From the NCBI RefSeq assembly GCF_029168945.1, contig NC_083602.1, positions 67,910,600-67,974,599 of the forward strand: 64,000 bases of DNA, in the 5' to 3' direction. The stretch comes from Cannabis sativa. Lineage: Eukaryota > Streptophyta > Magnoliopsida > Rosales > Cannabaceae. The notes under the pieces are model-generated. The model did no database searches. It was not told the DNA's origin and worked only from the letters and a program-made list of their open reading frames with translations. Position numbers and translations under genes: made by a program. Of the stretch, positions 22,701 to 35,458 are shown one piece after another (position 1 is the first letter of the stretch; each line of letters starts with the position of its first letter).

Positions 22701-23640
22701 AATTAATAAAAAAAAATTCGAAAATAAAAAAATTTGAAATAAAAAATTCGAAATTAAATTAAAAATTTAAATTTAAAATTAAACCTACAATTTTGAAAAA
22801 TTAGGTTTCAACCAACCTAAATATCATTTCAAAATTTGCTAACTACTTTTAAAATTTAAATGTTATTTTATAAATAAAAATTAAATAAAAAATTAAAAAA
22901 GATAAATGAATATCATTTTCAGATTTTAAATGTAATTTAAATAAATAAAATAACAAAATTTAAAAGTTAGCAAAATATCTTACATCTTTTTAAAATTACA
23001 TGATTATAGTTATCTTATTTTAAATTTAAATAAGGTCAAATTATTTAAAAAATATTTAATATAAAATATTTAAAATCTGACCTTAAATTTAAAAATAAGA
23101 TAAGATATAATCAAATTTTAAAAATAAGATAGATTATTAAGCAAATAAGATAGATACTAACTATTTTTAAATTCAAATTACACTAATATCTTGAATTAAA
23201 TTTAAAAAATATTAAATTAATTCATAATGATAATTAGAATTGAATTAGGAATAGTAATAGTATAAATATAGAACTACACAAAAAATCGGAAGTTAATTCC
23301 ATGAAAAAGCATGAAAAATCGAAGAAAAACGAAAAAATTGCGAGCTGTACGGACAGTTTTCGCGATCGCAGGAAAACTTCAGCACAACTCCGATTTTTCG
23401 AATCTTCAAAAAATCATAACTAATTCAAATTAAATTGAAATTGAGTTCTGTAAAAAAGTAACTTGCTTAATTTTTTTCATACTATCCAATAAAAATAATT
23501 CCAGAAACAGATATTCAATTATTTCTCACGAAAATTCACAAACACCAATCAATCATCAAATAACACTCCATACAACATGATACCATCCAAAAAAAAAACA
23601 AACAATCGTTTTAAAGTCCAAATTTCTTGCAAGTAAATCA
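19740..23640 (-). other. Long AT-rich non-coding leader of element I
   Basis: Nearly 4 kb of extremely A/T-rich DNA between the 5' LTR (L3) and the pol remnants, in place of gag. Similar sequence occupies 28,790-31,750 of element O. I find no coding frame or domain. One insertion (about 20816-21553) separates the two copies. Confidence 0.55.
20816..21553. mobile_element. Small TIR transposon (MITE-like) in element I
   Basis: Absent from the matching place in element O (about 29,835), so it is a real insertion. Ends are GGGGGCGTTTGGTATGAGG and, inverted, CAGCTGTTTGGAATAGG, an imperfect terminal inverted repeat of the kind seen in Tourist/hAT-like plant MITEs. Inside are small hairpins such as GTAATATG/CATATTAC. 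I could not fix the target duplication because the empty site differs by a few bases. No coding capacity. Confidence 0.6.
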
Positions 23641-23649
23641 ATTACCATG

Positions 23650-23661
23650 GCTCTGAGGCCA
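23650..23661 (-). promoter_or_regulatory. Primer-binding site of element I
   Basis: On the minus strand, two bases after LTR L3, TGGCCTCAGAGC matches the initiator-Met-tRNA primer site TGGTATCAGAGC with two mismatches. Confidence 0.65.
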
Positions 23662-23663
23662 GT

Positions 23664-25552
23664 TGTTGGAAATTATTTTTCCAGGATCTTAGATCTACTC
23701 ACAAGTATGTTTATTAACACCCTAAATATGAACTTTCTAAAACGATGAAATAAACACGTATAAAGTTTAGGAAACCTTACATTGGGTGCAGCGGAATAAT
23801 ATGACTCCTTCCGTTCAGATATCTAGCCCTTGATTCCTTTCTGTAGCAGAGCATTATAAATATCTGAACCTGGATCTCTTTCTCTGAATCTTTGATGTTG
23901 AAACTCCTTCTTGATGAAAGTCTTTCTTCACGATCTTCCTTACTATGGTTGAGGTATCACTTTCTGTGTGTGGGCACTACTCATACACTAAGTATTTCGA
24001 AATCTCAATGAGGAAGAGAGAGAGAGTGGGTTCGGCCAAAGATAGGGAGAGAGAAGGCTCAGTTTTTTCTGAATTAGAAAAAGTAGAAAATTTAAGTGTA
24101 ATTTTTCTGAAGCCTTCACTATCTATTTATAGCATTCCACTAGGGTTAGGTTTGAATTATTTGGCATTAAAATAATGAAACTATCAGTTTAAAAATTTAA
24201 ACCAAGTGGCCGGCCATGTAAAGTAATGGGCCTTACTTGGATTTTGCAGTTTTCTCAATTCTGCATCTGATTTTCTCAAAAACGCCAATTTTCAAATTCA
24301 ACCATTTAAATGCCAATTCTTACTATTTAATAACTATAAATAATTATTAAATAATATTGTCATTTGTCATATTTATTAATCGAACCATACAAAGTATCAT
24401 AATTAACAAATATGCCCCTAAAACTCTTTCTTTACAATTTCGCCCTTACTTAGTGAAAAATTCACAAATAGACATAGTCTAATTTGAGAATTATAATTGA
24501 TTAATCAAAACCAATTACATGAGTCTTACAAGCAATATTATCTCAACTAGTGCGGGGACCATGGGTCTATATAACCGAGCTTCCAATAAGTAGATCAAGA
24601 ATTTAGCACTAAAATTCACTAACTTATTAATTATTCGTTGAATCCACGCATAGAACTTAGAATTGCACTCTCAGTATATAGAATGCTCTATATGTTCCAC
24701 CATATAGATGCATCACTAGTTATCCATTATTATAATCCTAATGTGATCAATGATCCTCTATATGAATGATCGACACTGTAAAGGGATTAGATTACCGTAA
24801 CACCCTACAATGTATTTTATCCTTAAAACACTTGACCCCGTATAAATGATATTTCAGCTTATGTGAAATGAGCACTCCACCATTTATGTTCGTTTGGTCA
24901 AGCTCGAAGGAGATCATCCTTTACTTACTATTCGCCAGATAGAAGCTATAGATTCCATGTTCATGCTAGCGCTCCCACTCAATTGCACTACCGTGTTCCC
25001 AAAATGTACGTATCACCGTGACCTAAAAGTAGGCTTAACTAACAAATCAAAGAACACGAATAGCCTCTCGAGATTGAGCCTAATCATAACAGGATTAAGA
25101 TCATTTGATCTAGGATCAACTAGGCGATATTGACTTGAATAGATATTACGGTAAGTTTAATAAATCTAAGTCAAAGTTCAATATCGGTCCCTTCCGATGC
25201 ATACTCCATGCATCCAACCTGAGCTTTACTTTAACCAATGCTCTGGAAAGAACATAGCACTTCTCCAAATGCAAGTAAACTCTGTTGTAGATTATCATAT
25301 CAGTAAAACTCCGTGTCTTATAAATCTAGGAAACTTTATTCACATAGTCATGTTTACTTTCCAATGTGTTGACAGCACAATAAAAAGGATCAAGTATGTG
25401 AAAAGGGTTTCAGATGAATTCATACATTATGTACATATAATCATGAAATAAATTATGTGAACCATGCAACATTAAATGTTATTTCTGATCTATATTAATA
25501 AGTAAATCTGACTATATTGAAATGAGTTTTATTTAGGGCATAAAACCCAACA
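23664..25552 (-). repeat. LTR L3 (5' LTR of element I)
   Basis: 1889-bp uninterrupted LTR. Minus-strand promoter with TATAAATAG at about 24,123-24,131. Pairs with L2 by shared diagnostic sequence, and gives the empty site for the CACTA insertion. Confidence 0.9.
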
Positions 25553-25569
25553 CAAACTCCCACTTGCAC

Positions 25570-27460
25570 TAATATAAAACAAAATGTGCATTTCAAATAA
25601 TTTCAACACCTTAATTAACAAATCAAGTGCAGTAGTAGTAAACTCCTCGTAATAGGATCTGAAAGGTTGAATTAAACACAACCTTTTCTCCACCTTTACT
25701 CTTCCTTAATCACAAAATCATTTATAATGTGAAATTCCTCTCTATATGTCTACTCTCTTGGGATACTGGATTCTATACCTTTGGCAACTACTTCTTGGTT
25801 ATTCAGGAAGTAACACTAGTAGTTAAGGCAATTTGGAATGGTGCCAAAGATGTATAGAACTTTCCTTAGACTGAATAAGTACCTTTCCTGTAACTTTAAC
25901 ATTCAGTCCCTTTCTGGTAGACCTAGAGACTTCAGATAGGTTTTTATACTTCTCCAAAATCACTATTCCACCCCAGAGTAATCACCATCTTATGAGAAAG
26001 ATTTTCTAGCACAAATGCAAATTTCGAAATCTGATGTGGTGTAGTCTAAGAGTTTTAAACACACCCTTATAGACTAACATATAGTTCCTCTTCTTAATCT
26101 TAAGATTTACTTGATTGTCTTCCAATGTTCTTCTCGTGGATTAATCTAATACCTACTCATTACTCCCACTCAACAGCAGGTGTCTGGTCTAAGGCATACT
26201 AAAGCATATCTGAGACCTCTCACTGTTGATATAAGAAATTCTTTCATGGCTTTATCTTTTCTGGAATAGTTGAGACTTTTCCTTAGATAAATAAAATCTA
26301 TGCCTAGAAGTCGAGAAGCTTCTATAGATTGCCATTAGAAAGAAAATGCTTCAGCATCTTACTAAAGTAAGTTGCTTGCATTAGAGTAAGTAATTACCAG
26401 GTATACCACAAGCCATACGTTTAGATAAACTCAAACCTATAATACTAGGAACAGGAACTTTTGTTAAGTCCATTGAATTGACTTATTAACTAAAATTTCC
26501 TTTTATGTCCTTGCAATAGAAAAATTTAGGTTACTCCATGTGAATGGATTAAACCATAGTTCTCTTGGCTTTTCTTCTTAGTTTCTTATCTTGACAATCC
26601 ATTACTTGTTTAAACTCACAATGGATTTTAATCACTAGTGTCTTCCAAGTCATAAGAAGGTAAGTTCCTAGAAACTCTCCCACTACGACAAGGTAAAGTG
26701 TATTATGTCTAAGAAAACTAAACGGTATTGATCTCTTCGGTTATGACAAGACAACAGAGGCAGTGGGATCATCATATGTCAAATAAGATGATAGAACACT
26801 TTTGGAATCAAGAAATAAATATCTACTTTATTTGCTACTTTATTTTCAGACTTAGTCATTATCTTAGAAAAGTAGTATTTGTTTGAACAAACACTTTCTT
26901 ATCTATTGACTATGGGATGGTCCACCCCTAATCACTTAGAATAGCTAACAAACCATGATTAATAGTTCTAGCTTTTCTTAAGATTTTGATTAGGTCATCC
27001 ATGAATCTAGTAATGATTTACATTAAGTATACAACCATTACATCATTCTGAAATTGTATTACCATAGAAGGATTTAGGCAATGACTTGTAACTAATCATC
27101 AATTTGCAACTCGAAATTTCTGGGGAGGTAAGTTTGGATATAATTCAAAAATCAATTTAATGATCTTTGAACTGCATATCTACTAACTATTTCTCCACCC
27201 CTATCAGTTCGCAAGATCTTTAGCACTTACCTTAATGGTTTTAACCATTGCTAGAAATTAATGAAATTTTTCAAACATTTCAAATTTCTTTGTATAAGGT
27301 ATAATCTAGAGTTATCGTTTAAGAATACAACGAAAAACTCATATCCACCCCTGAATGTACATCCATCTGCGAATGAGATGAACTACTTTCAGTGGATATA
27401 GGCATATTAACTCTTTGCAGAGATTGATCTTGTCAAAACCACTATGAACAAGATACAAAT
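25570..27460 (-). pseudogene. Decayed Ty1-copia pol of element O
   Basis: Parallel to the relic in element I and slightly better preserved. ILRTDRGGE at 27191-27217 (minus) is the integrase motif, and KVFVQTNTTFL near 26,868-26,905 matches the post-integrase segment. Between them, a Gly-Gly-Pro-like piece echoes the region before it. Many stops and indels; no long frame. The shared decay with element I suggests both copies were moved as already defective elements, relying on another copy's proteins. Confidence 0.65.
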
Positions 27461-28536
27461 GCCATAGATTAAAAAAAATGTGGTAGTGTCTTTTGATGAC
27501 TTAGGTTTAGTTACATCAAAGAGTTCTTAGAATACATCAAGTGGATCCTGGTAACAGAATACTAAACTCATATTCCATATAGTTTGAATCCATTAATAGA
27601 AGATGGATATTAAACACTTGAGAAAGTGTAACTGTATTGTATTCTGGAATTAGAAATATAAGAAATTTTATGTTTGGAATCTAAAATTAAAGTCAAAGAC
27701 TTAGATTTATACCAAATATTATGAGTAATTCTATCTTGGACCACCACTACTAATTTAACTCTAAGCCTGATTTGCCCATACAAGTAGGAGATTTCTAAGA
27801 TTGAGGATTTATATCAATTGGGAATAGAATTTCGGGATTATAATCATATGCGTCATTTATTTTCTGAAGAGAAAAATTAGAATGACATGAAATGATATAT
27901 AGACCATTCATCCAATGATATGTTATTTAGCTAATTCGAAATGAATAAGCTAAGAGGAATTAGGATAATTTCGTTTGTAAATAAGAATCCAACGATGCTT
28001 CGATTAGCGAAAGTCAAAGTAATCTTATTTATACAATCTTCTTGTTTCATATTGTAAAATTACTAGTCTAAGGTGTCATCAATTGATGAACAACTAGATG
28101 TTGCATATACAATATTTATCTTTCGAGATCTAACACTATTATGTATGTCTAATGGTGAAAATGCACTAGGGATTTATCTCATTAGATAAACAAACCAAGT
28201 TAGACCAACAATGAAGATTCGAAATTAAACTACAATTTAATAACAGAAAATAACATGGTTCAATATAAATTCATACACAATTCAAAAATTATTAGACATA
28301 TAGCAAGTAGGAATGACAAGTGAAAATACTAAAACATACAATCCTAAATAATTTCCAAGGTTTTCAACAAACTGATATCAGTGTCCCGTTTAGGCGAGAG
28401 TCAAAGCTACCATCCATTGAATAGAGTTGTCAGCTCATCTAAAATGTTAAACATTCTAGCAACCTTTTATTCGATCAAGATTGGAATTCAGCGTTGTCCC
28501 GTTTAGGCGAGAGTCAAGGCAATTGTATCTTATGAG

Positions 28537-28767
28537 CTTCCACCATTGTTTCATAATTTGCACGTCAAATATGGTCGCCACCATTAGGGTAATCCATACC
28601 ATATAAAACACTTACAAACTACTTATCTTTCGAGATTAAACGGTGCGAAATTGCTAATGAACGTTCCTCCATTAGGGAGGATTACTCACTAAAACAAACG
28701 CGATGTAAAACCAACAATGGAGATCGAATATCTTAATAATAAAGCTCATTATTTAAAGAGAGTTGTA
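28537..28767 (+). repeat. Fold-back arm 1 inside element O
   Basis: 231 bp repeated in inverted orientation at 30384-30614, differing at a few positions only. Spacer is about 1.6 kb. Element I lacks the second arm. Confidence 0.88.
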
Positions 28768-30383
28768 TTTTCTTTGATTCTCATTATTTAATCTATTTAT
28801 TTTAAATATATATTTATTAATTAAAAATTCCATTTTAGAATGAAAAATTCTTAATATAAATTTTAATTTAGTATTTATAAATTTTACTTAAATGGATATG
28901 AAAATAACATGAATTTCTTCCATCTTAGTAATAATTTCCAATAAATATTTAGAAAAATATTCAATTTAAGTTGTTACAAAATTAATTTAAATTAATTTAC
29001 AACTCAAATTTAATTTTCTATAAATATATATTGCATTTCGAAAAATTAAAGTATTTAAGAATACAATTTTCGAAAATGCATGTTAAAATAAAAATAAATC
29101 CTGGAAAAATTATTCTAATTTAATGTTGGCCCAAAATTAATTAATAAAATTAATTTTCAACAAAAAATATAATTTTCCTATTTAATTAAATATATAAGAA
29201 AAGTTTCAAATTTTTAAGTATGATGATGAAAATCAACTTAAATATTAATTTTCTATTTAATTAAATACACTAGAAAAATACTTCAAGCAAAAACAGATAA
29301 TATCTATCTAGATTTTCATGGACTAATTAATTCATTTTCTAATTAAATATATTTTACTTCATTTATTTTAATTAATCATTAAATGAAAAAATCATTGATT
29401 TAAGTTGGTCCAAAATTAAAATAAATAATTTACAACTTTAAACTATTTTTCAAATAAAATTCAAAATTCCAGCATTTAAGAAATGCAATTTCGAAATTTG
29501 ATTAATAAAATAAAGAAAAAATATATTTTGAAAATTTTTAAATTTAGTTGAAAAAATAAATTTCGACTAAAATTAATTTTCTATTTATTTAAGTGTCATG
29601 AAAAAGAAATATTTAAGTATCATGATGAAAATCAACTTAGATATTTAATTTTCAAATTAATTAAATGTATTAAATTCAAGAAATAAATAATTAAGTATAG
29701 AGAAGGCTTAATTACTAATCTCTAGTTTAATACTAGGAAAAATATACTTAAAATAAATTGTACCAAAATTAATTATTTAAATAATTAATTTCACAATGTA
29801 TAATATTTTCCTATTTAATATTAGAAATAATAAGTAGTTTAGAAATAACTATCTAGAAAATATCTTATTTGACTAAGTATCTTATCCACAAAATTTGAAA
29901 AAAAAATATCTAATTTAAGTTGTATTACAAAAAATCTAGAACTTAAATATTTTCAAATTTAAATTTAATTAAATATCAAAAATTAAGTTGTAACCACTTA
30001 ATTTGAAAATATTCCATTTTAAGTTAATATTCGAAAAGATATCAACTTAAAAAATATCTAAAGAATCTTAATAACCAATTCCTAAAATTCCTCAACTTAA
30101 TTTTGAAATTTTAAATCCAAAAGATATTCAGATTTAAGTTGATTAGTTATAGATAACTAAATATCAACTTAAATAGGAATATTTAATGAAAAATTTAAAT
30201 TAAGCTTCAGAAAGAATCTAGATGGTTATAATTCTATATTTAATTAAATACAAGAAAATACATATAGTTTAGCTTAGAATAAAATTCTTTAAACTATGGT
30301 TTTCTTAAATTAATTTCAAAATAAATAAAATTAATTATGTTGCTAATCAATTTTATTAGGTTAAACTAGTTTACTTAACCTAG

Positions 30384-30614
30384 TACAACTCTCTTTAAAT
30401 AATGAGCTTTATTATTAAGATATTCGATCTCCATTGTTGGTTTTACATCGCGTTTATTTTAGTGAGTAATCCTCCCTAATGGAGGAACGTTCATTAGCAA
30501 TTTCGCACCGTTTAATCTCGAAAGATAAGTAGTTTGTAAGTGTTTTATATGGTATGGATGACCCTAATGGTGGCGACCATCTTTGACGTGCAAATTATGA
30601 AACAATGGTGGAAG
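30384..30614 (-). repeat. Fold-back arm 2 inside element O
   Basis: Inverted copy of 28537-28767. It replaces the short segment that element I has between 'cctagtac' (22,150) and 'gggggtgctggg' (22,205), so it arose after the two elements diverged. Confidence 0.88.
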
Positions 30615-31782
30615 GGGGTGCTGGGGTAGTTCATGTAAGGGGGTGCTGGGTTCAGTATGTCGTACCCACTACTATGGCTTCCAACTCTCACACAAGGCCC
30701 AAAAGAGAGGAATTTAACCTTAAAATGAACAACTGTTATTAATTGAATACGCCCAAAAACTAAATGGGCCTAAATAAAATCCATCAAGAACTATGATATT
30801 TTATTTAGCAACAACAACCTATATGCATCTATAATGAAATTAAACACATAGGCTCACACAGGCACACAATTTGGATGGATCCTATCTTGTTGCTAGGTCA
30901 TACACAGATGAAAGAAGATTGTAAATATACCTGTTACAAATTATTTACTTGACCAAGGGAGCCATCAGATCATTAGATCTGGCAAAAAGTTAACCATGGC
31001 TATTTGCAATCAAGCAATAATAGGTTTTAAAAACTTACAAACAAGCTAAAACACATACTCCTGCAACAAGGTTAGCTGGATAGTTAAATGTAGGATTTAT
31101 TTAATTTTAAATAAATAATTTCGAAAAATTAATTAATTAAATAAATAAAAATATATTTTCGAAAATCTAAAAAAAAATTAAAAATTTCGAAATTTAAAAA
31201 TTTAAAATTAAACCTACAATTTTGAAAAATTAGGTTTCAACCAAGCTAAATATCATTTCAAAATTTGCTAACTGGTTTTTTTTTTAAAAAAAAATTTAAT
31301 GTTATTTTATAAATAAAAATTAAATAAAAAATTAAAAAAAGATAAATAAATATCTTTTTTCAGATTTTAAATGTAATTTAAATAAATAAAATAACAAAAT
31401 TTAAAAGTTACCAAAATATCTTACATCTATTTAAAATTACATGATTATAGTTATCTTATTTTAAATTTAAATAAGGTTAAATTATTAAAAAAAAATTTAA
31501 TTTTAAAAAAATTTAATATCTGACCTTAAATTCAAAAATAAGATAAGATATAATTAAATTTAAAAATAAGATAGATAATTAAGCAAAAAGATAGATATTT
31601 ACTATTTTTCAAATTCAAATTACAATAATATCATGAATTAAATTTAAAAAATATTAATTAATTTAATTATGATAATTAGAATTGAATTAGGAATAGTAAA
31701 TGTATAAATACAGAACTACACAAAAAATCAGAAGTTAAATCCATGAAATAGCATGAAAAAACGAAGAAAAACGAAAAATTTG

Positions 31783-31985
31783 CGAGCTGTACGGACAGTA
31801 TGCCAAGCATACTGTCCGCGCGCGCATCAGAGGCTGCATGGGCGAGGATTGCCGGCGCAAGAGGCTGCAAGCAGCCTGTTCCGCGCGCGGAGCCCAGGAT
31901 TTCAGACAAAATTGTTGTCTGCGCGCGTGCTGTCCGAGGGACAAGCCTCGTGCGCGCGCGCGTGTATAGTTGCACGACTTCGATA
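31783..31985. other. GC-rich structured island in the leader of element O
   Basis: About 200 bp of G/C-rich sequence with CGCGCG runs inside an otherwise A/T-rich leader. Element I has only about 55 bp of different sequence at the same place (23,339-23,395). A perfect 11-bp stem with a 3-base loop lies at 31793-31817, and further short hairpins follow. Four overlapping open frames here (31,676-32,024, both strands) merely reflect the lack of A/T-rich stop codons. Confidence 0.7.
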
Positions 31986-32237
31986 TTTTTCGAAACTTCA
32001 AAAAATATAACTAATTCAAATTAAATCGAAATTGAGTTCTGTAAAAAAGTAACTTGCTTAATTTTTTCCATACTATCCAATAAAAATAATTCTAGAAACA
32101 GATATTTAATTATTTTTCACGAAAATTCACAAACATCAATCAATCATCAAATAACACTCAATACAACATGATACCATCCAAAACATCAAACAATCGTTTT
32201 AAAGTCCAAATTTCTTGCAAGTAAATCAATTACCATG

Positions 32238-32249
32238 GATCTGAGGCCA
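32238..32249 (-). promoter_or_regulatory. Primer-binding site of element O
   Basis: TGGCCTCAGATC on the minus strand next to L4: a degenerate initiator-Met-tRNA primer site, one base further decayed than in element I. Confidence 0.55.
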
Positions 32250-32251
32250 GT

Positions 32252-34147
32252 TGTTGGAAATTACTTTACCAGGATCTTAGATCTACTCACAAGTATGTTG
32301 ATTAACACCCTAAATATGAACTTTCTAAAACGATGAAATAAACACATATAAAGTTTAGTAAACCTTACATTGGGTGCAGCGGAATATAATGACTCCTTCC
32401 GTTCAGATATCTAGCCCTTGATTTCTTTCTGTAGCAGAGCATTATCAATATCTGAACCTGGATCTCTTTCTCTGATTCTTTAGTGCTGAAACTCCTTCTT
32501 GCTGAAAGTCTTTCTTCACGATCTTCCTCACTATGATTGAGGTATCACTTGCTGTGTGTGGGCACTACTCTAACACTAAGAATTTCAAAATCTTTAGGAA
32601 GAAGAGAGAGAGGGAGTGGTCGGCCAAAGATAGGGAGAGAGAGAGGCTCAGTTTTTTCTGAATGAAAAAGTAAAAAATTTAAGTGTCAATTTCCTGAAGC
32701 CTTCACTATCTATTTATAGCATTCCAATAGGGTTAGGTTTGAATTATTTGGCATTAAAATAATGAAAATATCAGAGGTAAATCCCTATAAAAGTGGCCGG
32801 CCATGCAATGTGGATTTGGGCCTCACTTTTTGCAATTTTGCAGTTTTATCTTTTCTGCATCTGATTTTCTCAAAAACGCCAATTTTCAAATTCAACCATT
32901 TAAATGCCAATTCTAACTATTTAATAACTATAAATAATTATTAAATAATATTGTCATTTATCATATTTGTTAATTGAACCATACAAAGTATCATAATTAA
33001 CCAATATGCCCCTAAAACTCTTTCTTTACAATTTCGCCCTTACTTAGTGAAAAATTCACAAATAGATATAGTCTAATTTGAGAATTATAATTGATTAATC
33101 AAAACCAATTATATGAGTCTTACAAGTAATATTATCTCAACTAGTGGGGGGGACCATGGGTTTATATAACCGAGCTTCCAATAAGCAGATCAAGAATTTA
33201 TTACTAAAATTCACTAACTTATTAATTCTTCGTTAAATCCACGCATAGAACTTAGAATTGCACTCTCAGTATATAGAATGCTCTATATGTTCCACCATAT
33301 AGACACATCATTAGTTATCTATTGTTATAATCCTAATTTGATCAATGATCCTCCATATGAATGACCTACACTGTAAAGGGATTAGATTACCGTTACACCC
33401 TACAATGTATTTAATCCTTAAAACACTTAACCCCGTATAAATGATATTTCAACTTATGTGAAATGAGATCTCCACCATTTATTTTCGTTTGGTCAAGCTC
33501 GAAGGAGATCATCCTTTACTTACTATTCGCCAGATAGAAGCTATAGATTCCATGTTTATGTTAGCGCTCCCACTCAATTGCACTACCGTGTTCCCAAAAT
33601 GTACGTATCACCCTGACCTAAAAGTAGACTTAACTAACAAATCAAAGAACACGAATAGCCTCTCGAGATTGAGCCTAATCATAACAGGATTAAGATCATT
33701 TGATCTAGGATCAACTAGGCGATATTGACTTGAATAGATATTGCGGTAAGTTTAATAAATCTAAGTCAAAGTTCAATATCAGTCCCTTCCGATGCATACT
33801 CCATGTATCCAACCTGAGCTTTACTTTAACCAATGCTCTGGAAAGAACATAGCATTTCTCTAAATGCAAGTAAACTCTGTTGTAGATTATCATATCAGTA
33901 AAACCATGTGTCTTATAAATCTAGGAAACTTTATTCACATAGTCATGTTTACTTTCCAATGTGTTGACAGCACAATAAACAGGATCAAGTATGTGAAAAG
34001 GGTTTCAGATGAATTTATACATTATGTACATATAATCATGAAATAAATCATGTGAACCATGCAACATTAAATGTTATTTCTGATCTATATTAATAAGTAA
34101 ATCTGATTATATTGAAATGAGTTTTATTTAGGGCATAAAACCCAACA
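32252..34147 (-). repeat. LTR L4 (5' LTR of element O)
   Basis: 1896-bp LTR, same subgroup as L1, ending CCCAACA against the GATCT duplication at 34148-34152. Confidence 0.88.
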
Positions 34148-34152
34148 GATCT

Positions 34153-34445
34153 TAGGTCTATGGATCTTAATCTTGACATGGTTAGGTTCAGGTTAGTTGT
34201 ATTATTTATGTTCTTAGAGTTGTTCGTGGAAGCTAATTTTTGGTTCTGGTAGATACTTACATCTTGGGAACATGGTAGTTCAATTGAGTGGGAGCGCTGA
34301 TCATAGATATGGAATCTATAGCTTCTATAAGTATTTAGAAGTGAAACGATGATTTCCTTTGAGCTTTGCTGAATAGAGATAAATGATTGAGATCTCAATT
34401 CAGTAATTATATTAGTTTACTGAAATATCATTTATAGGTTGTTAA
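34153..34445 (+). mobile_element. LTR 'T', segment 2
   Basis: Resumes exactly where segment 1 stopped ('ttgatct' to 'taggtctatggatctt'), again matching the L-family LTR in reverse orientation (compare the complement of 33,480-33,720). Ends at TAA (34443-34445), the target duplication of the PIF/Harbinger insertion. Confidence 0.82.
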
Positions 34446-34663
34446 GGGTTTGACTGGTTTCTAATTTGACTCCAATCTTTTAAATTTGAAAACATAAAAT
34501 CTGTGGGGCCCATGTAAATCATTGATTGGTACCCTATTTTTAAAAACAAAACTCAAATTCATATTCTAATTTATAGAAGTAAAAATAAAAACACCAAAAT
34601 AGTGTTTTCTTTGTTTTGAGATACTTTATCCAAAAACTCTAAAAAAATTCTCTCTCATTTTCA

Positions 34664-34745
34664 TCAGCTGCCGCCTCCTTCTCCATCAGCTGCAACACCT
34701 CCTTCTCCATCAGCTGCTACACGTCTCCTTCTCACCTCCTTCTTC
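34664..34745 (+). repeat. Short tandem repeat in Harbinger 5' region
   Basis: Three imperfect copies of a roughly 25-bp unit built on CTCCTTCTCCATCAGCTGC. It lies in what is probably the untranslated leader; a possible donor (CAAG/GTATAT, about 34,780) follows. Confidence 0.7.
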
Positions 34746-34785
34746 GATTCAGACTTGGTGATCTACTCCCAGTTACAAGGTATAT

Positions 34786-35458
34786 TCTTCTTCTTCTCAT
34801 CTTCTTTTTAGGTGTATATTTACTTGCCATTTAGATTTTTTTTTCTTTAGATTTTGTTAATCTTAATTTGTTGATGTATAGATTTATTTTGCCTTCTATA
34901 ATTTTTAGTTGGTTGTTGTTAGTAGATCACGTGTGCCCTTCTTTATGTGATGATTTTCTTGCCTTTGCAAAATTATGCTATTGAGATTGTTTACAATAAA
35001 TTTTATCTTCATTTTTTAGCTTATTATTGCAAGAGGTATAATACACTTCCTTTTCTTCTTCTATTTTTTTATTTTTGGGTTTTGTTCTTTCTTTCTCTGC
35101 TTAATCTTTTTTATTCAACCAATATAACTTGTAGAAAATAATAGAACATTTTAATATAAACTAAAATAGAAGAAAAGGTATTTTTAAAATGAAAAGAAAA
35201 GTAAAAATAATTTTGAAAATTAGGGAAAATTAGATTGATTAAAATTTTAAAATAATTATAACAATAGATTATTTTTATATCAACAACCAAAACAAAAAGA
35301 TTAATTGTAAGATGATAAAATAGTTATTTATGACTAACTTGTAATTACATATTACATGTAATTTTTAACTAAAACAAATATAGTATAAAGGGATTAATAT
35401 ATATATATATATTGAAAAAAAATATATAGTAATAACTGAAGATGGAATATATATATAT
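34786..35458. other. Harbinger 5' non-coding/intron DNA
   Basis: A/T-rich, no recognised coding frame. It probably belongs to the first intron of the Myb-like ORF1, since a donor-like site lies at its left and the first Myb exon is at 39015. Confidence 0.4.

Larger units (their letters stand above)
11632..25552 (-). mobile_element. Inner copia-like LTR element 'I', nested in O
   Basis: LTRs L2 (11632-16527, itself interrupted) and L3 (23664-25552) enclose a 7.1-kb internal region. It is flanked by CAAAC at 11627-11631 and 25553-25557. The first copy overlaps the last two bases of L1, so this element inserted exactly at the LTR/purine-tract border of its relative O. L2 and L3 share markers such as 'aaaccaagtggccggccatg'. 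This explains the LTR-LTR-int-LTR-int-LTR layout without recombination. Confidence 0.88.
9731..34147 (-). mobile_element. Outer copia-like LTR element 'O' (interrupted)
   Basis: Bounded by LTRs L1 (9731-11628) and L4 (32252-34147) and by the target duplication GATCT (9726-9730 and 34148-34152). L1 and L4 share subfamily-specific sequence, for example in the region before the TATA box ('aggtaaatccctataaaag'), which L2 and L3 lack. The internal region is 25553-32251 once the nested element 11632-25552 is taken out. On the minus strand its primer-like site lies next to L4 and its purine tract (AAGTGGGAG) next to L1. Only decayed pol is present. Confidence 0.88.

Noticed and set aside
28500..28770. 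The regularly recurring GCGAGAGTC words as a CRISPR-like array.
   Set aside because: Spacing is irregular, the flanks are themselves similar between sister retroelements, and this is plant nuclear DNA.
31676..32024. Four overlapping frames of 74-99 codons on both strands.
   Set aside because: They arise because a GC-rich island lacks stop codons; low-complexity Arg/Ala-rich products with no domain.
9731..34147. Tandem LTR array formed by unequal recombination.
   Set aside because: The CAAAC duplication around 11632-25552 and the L1/L4 and L2/L3 subgroup pairing show nested insertion instead.
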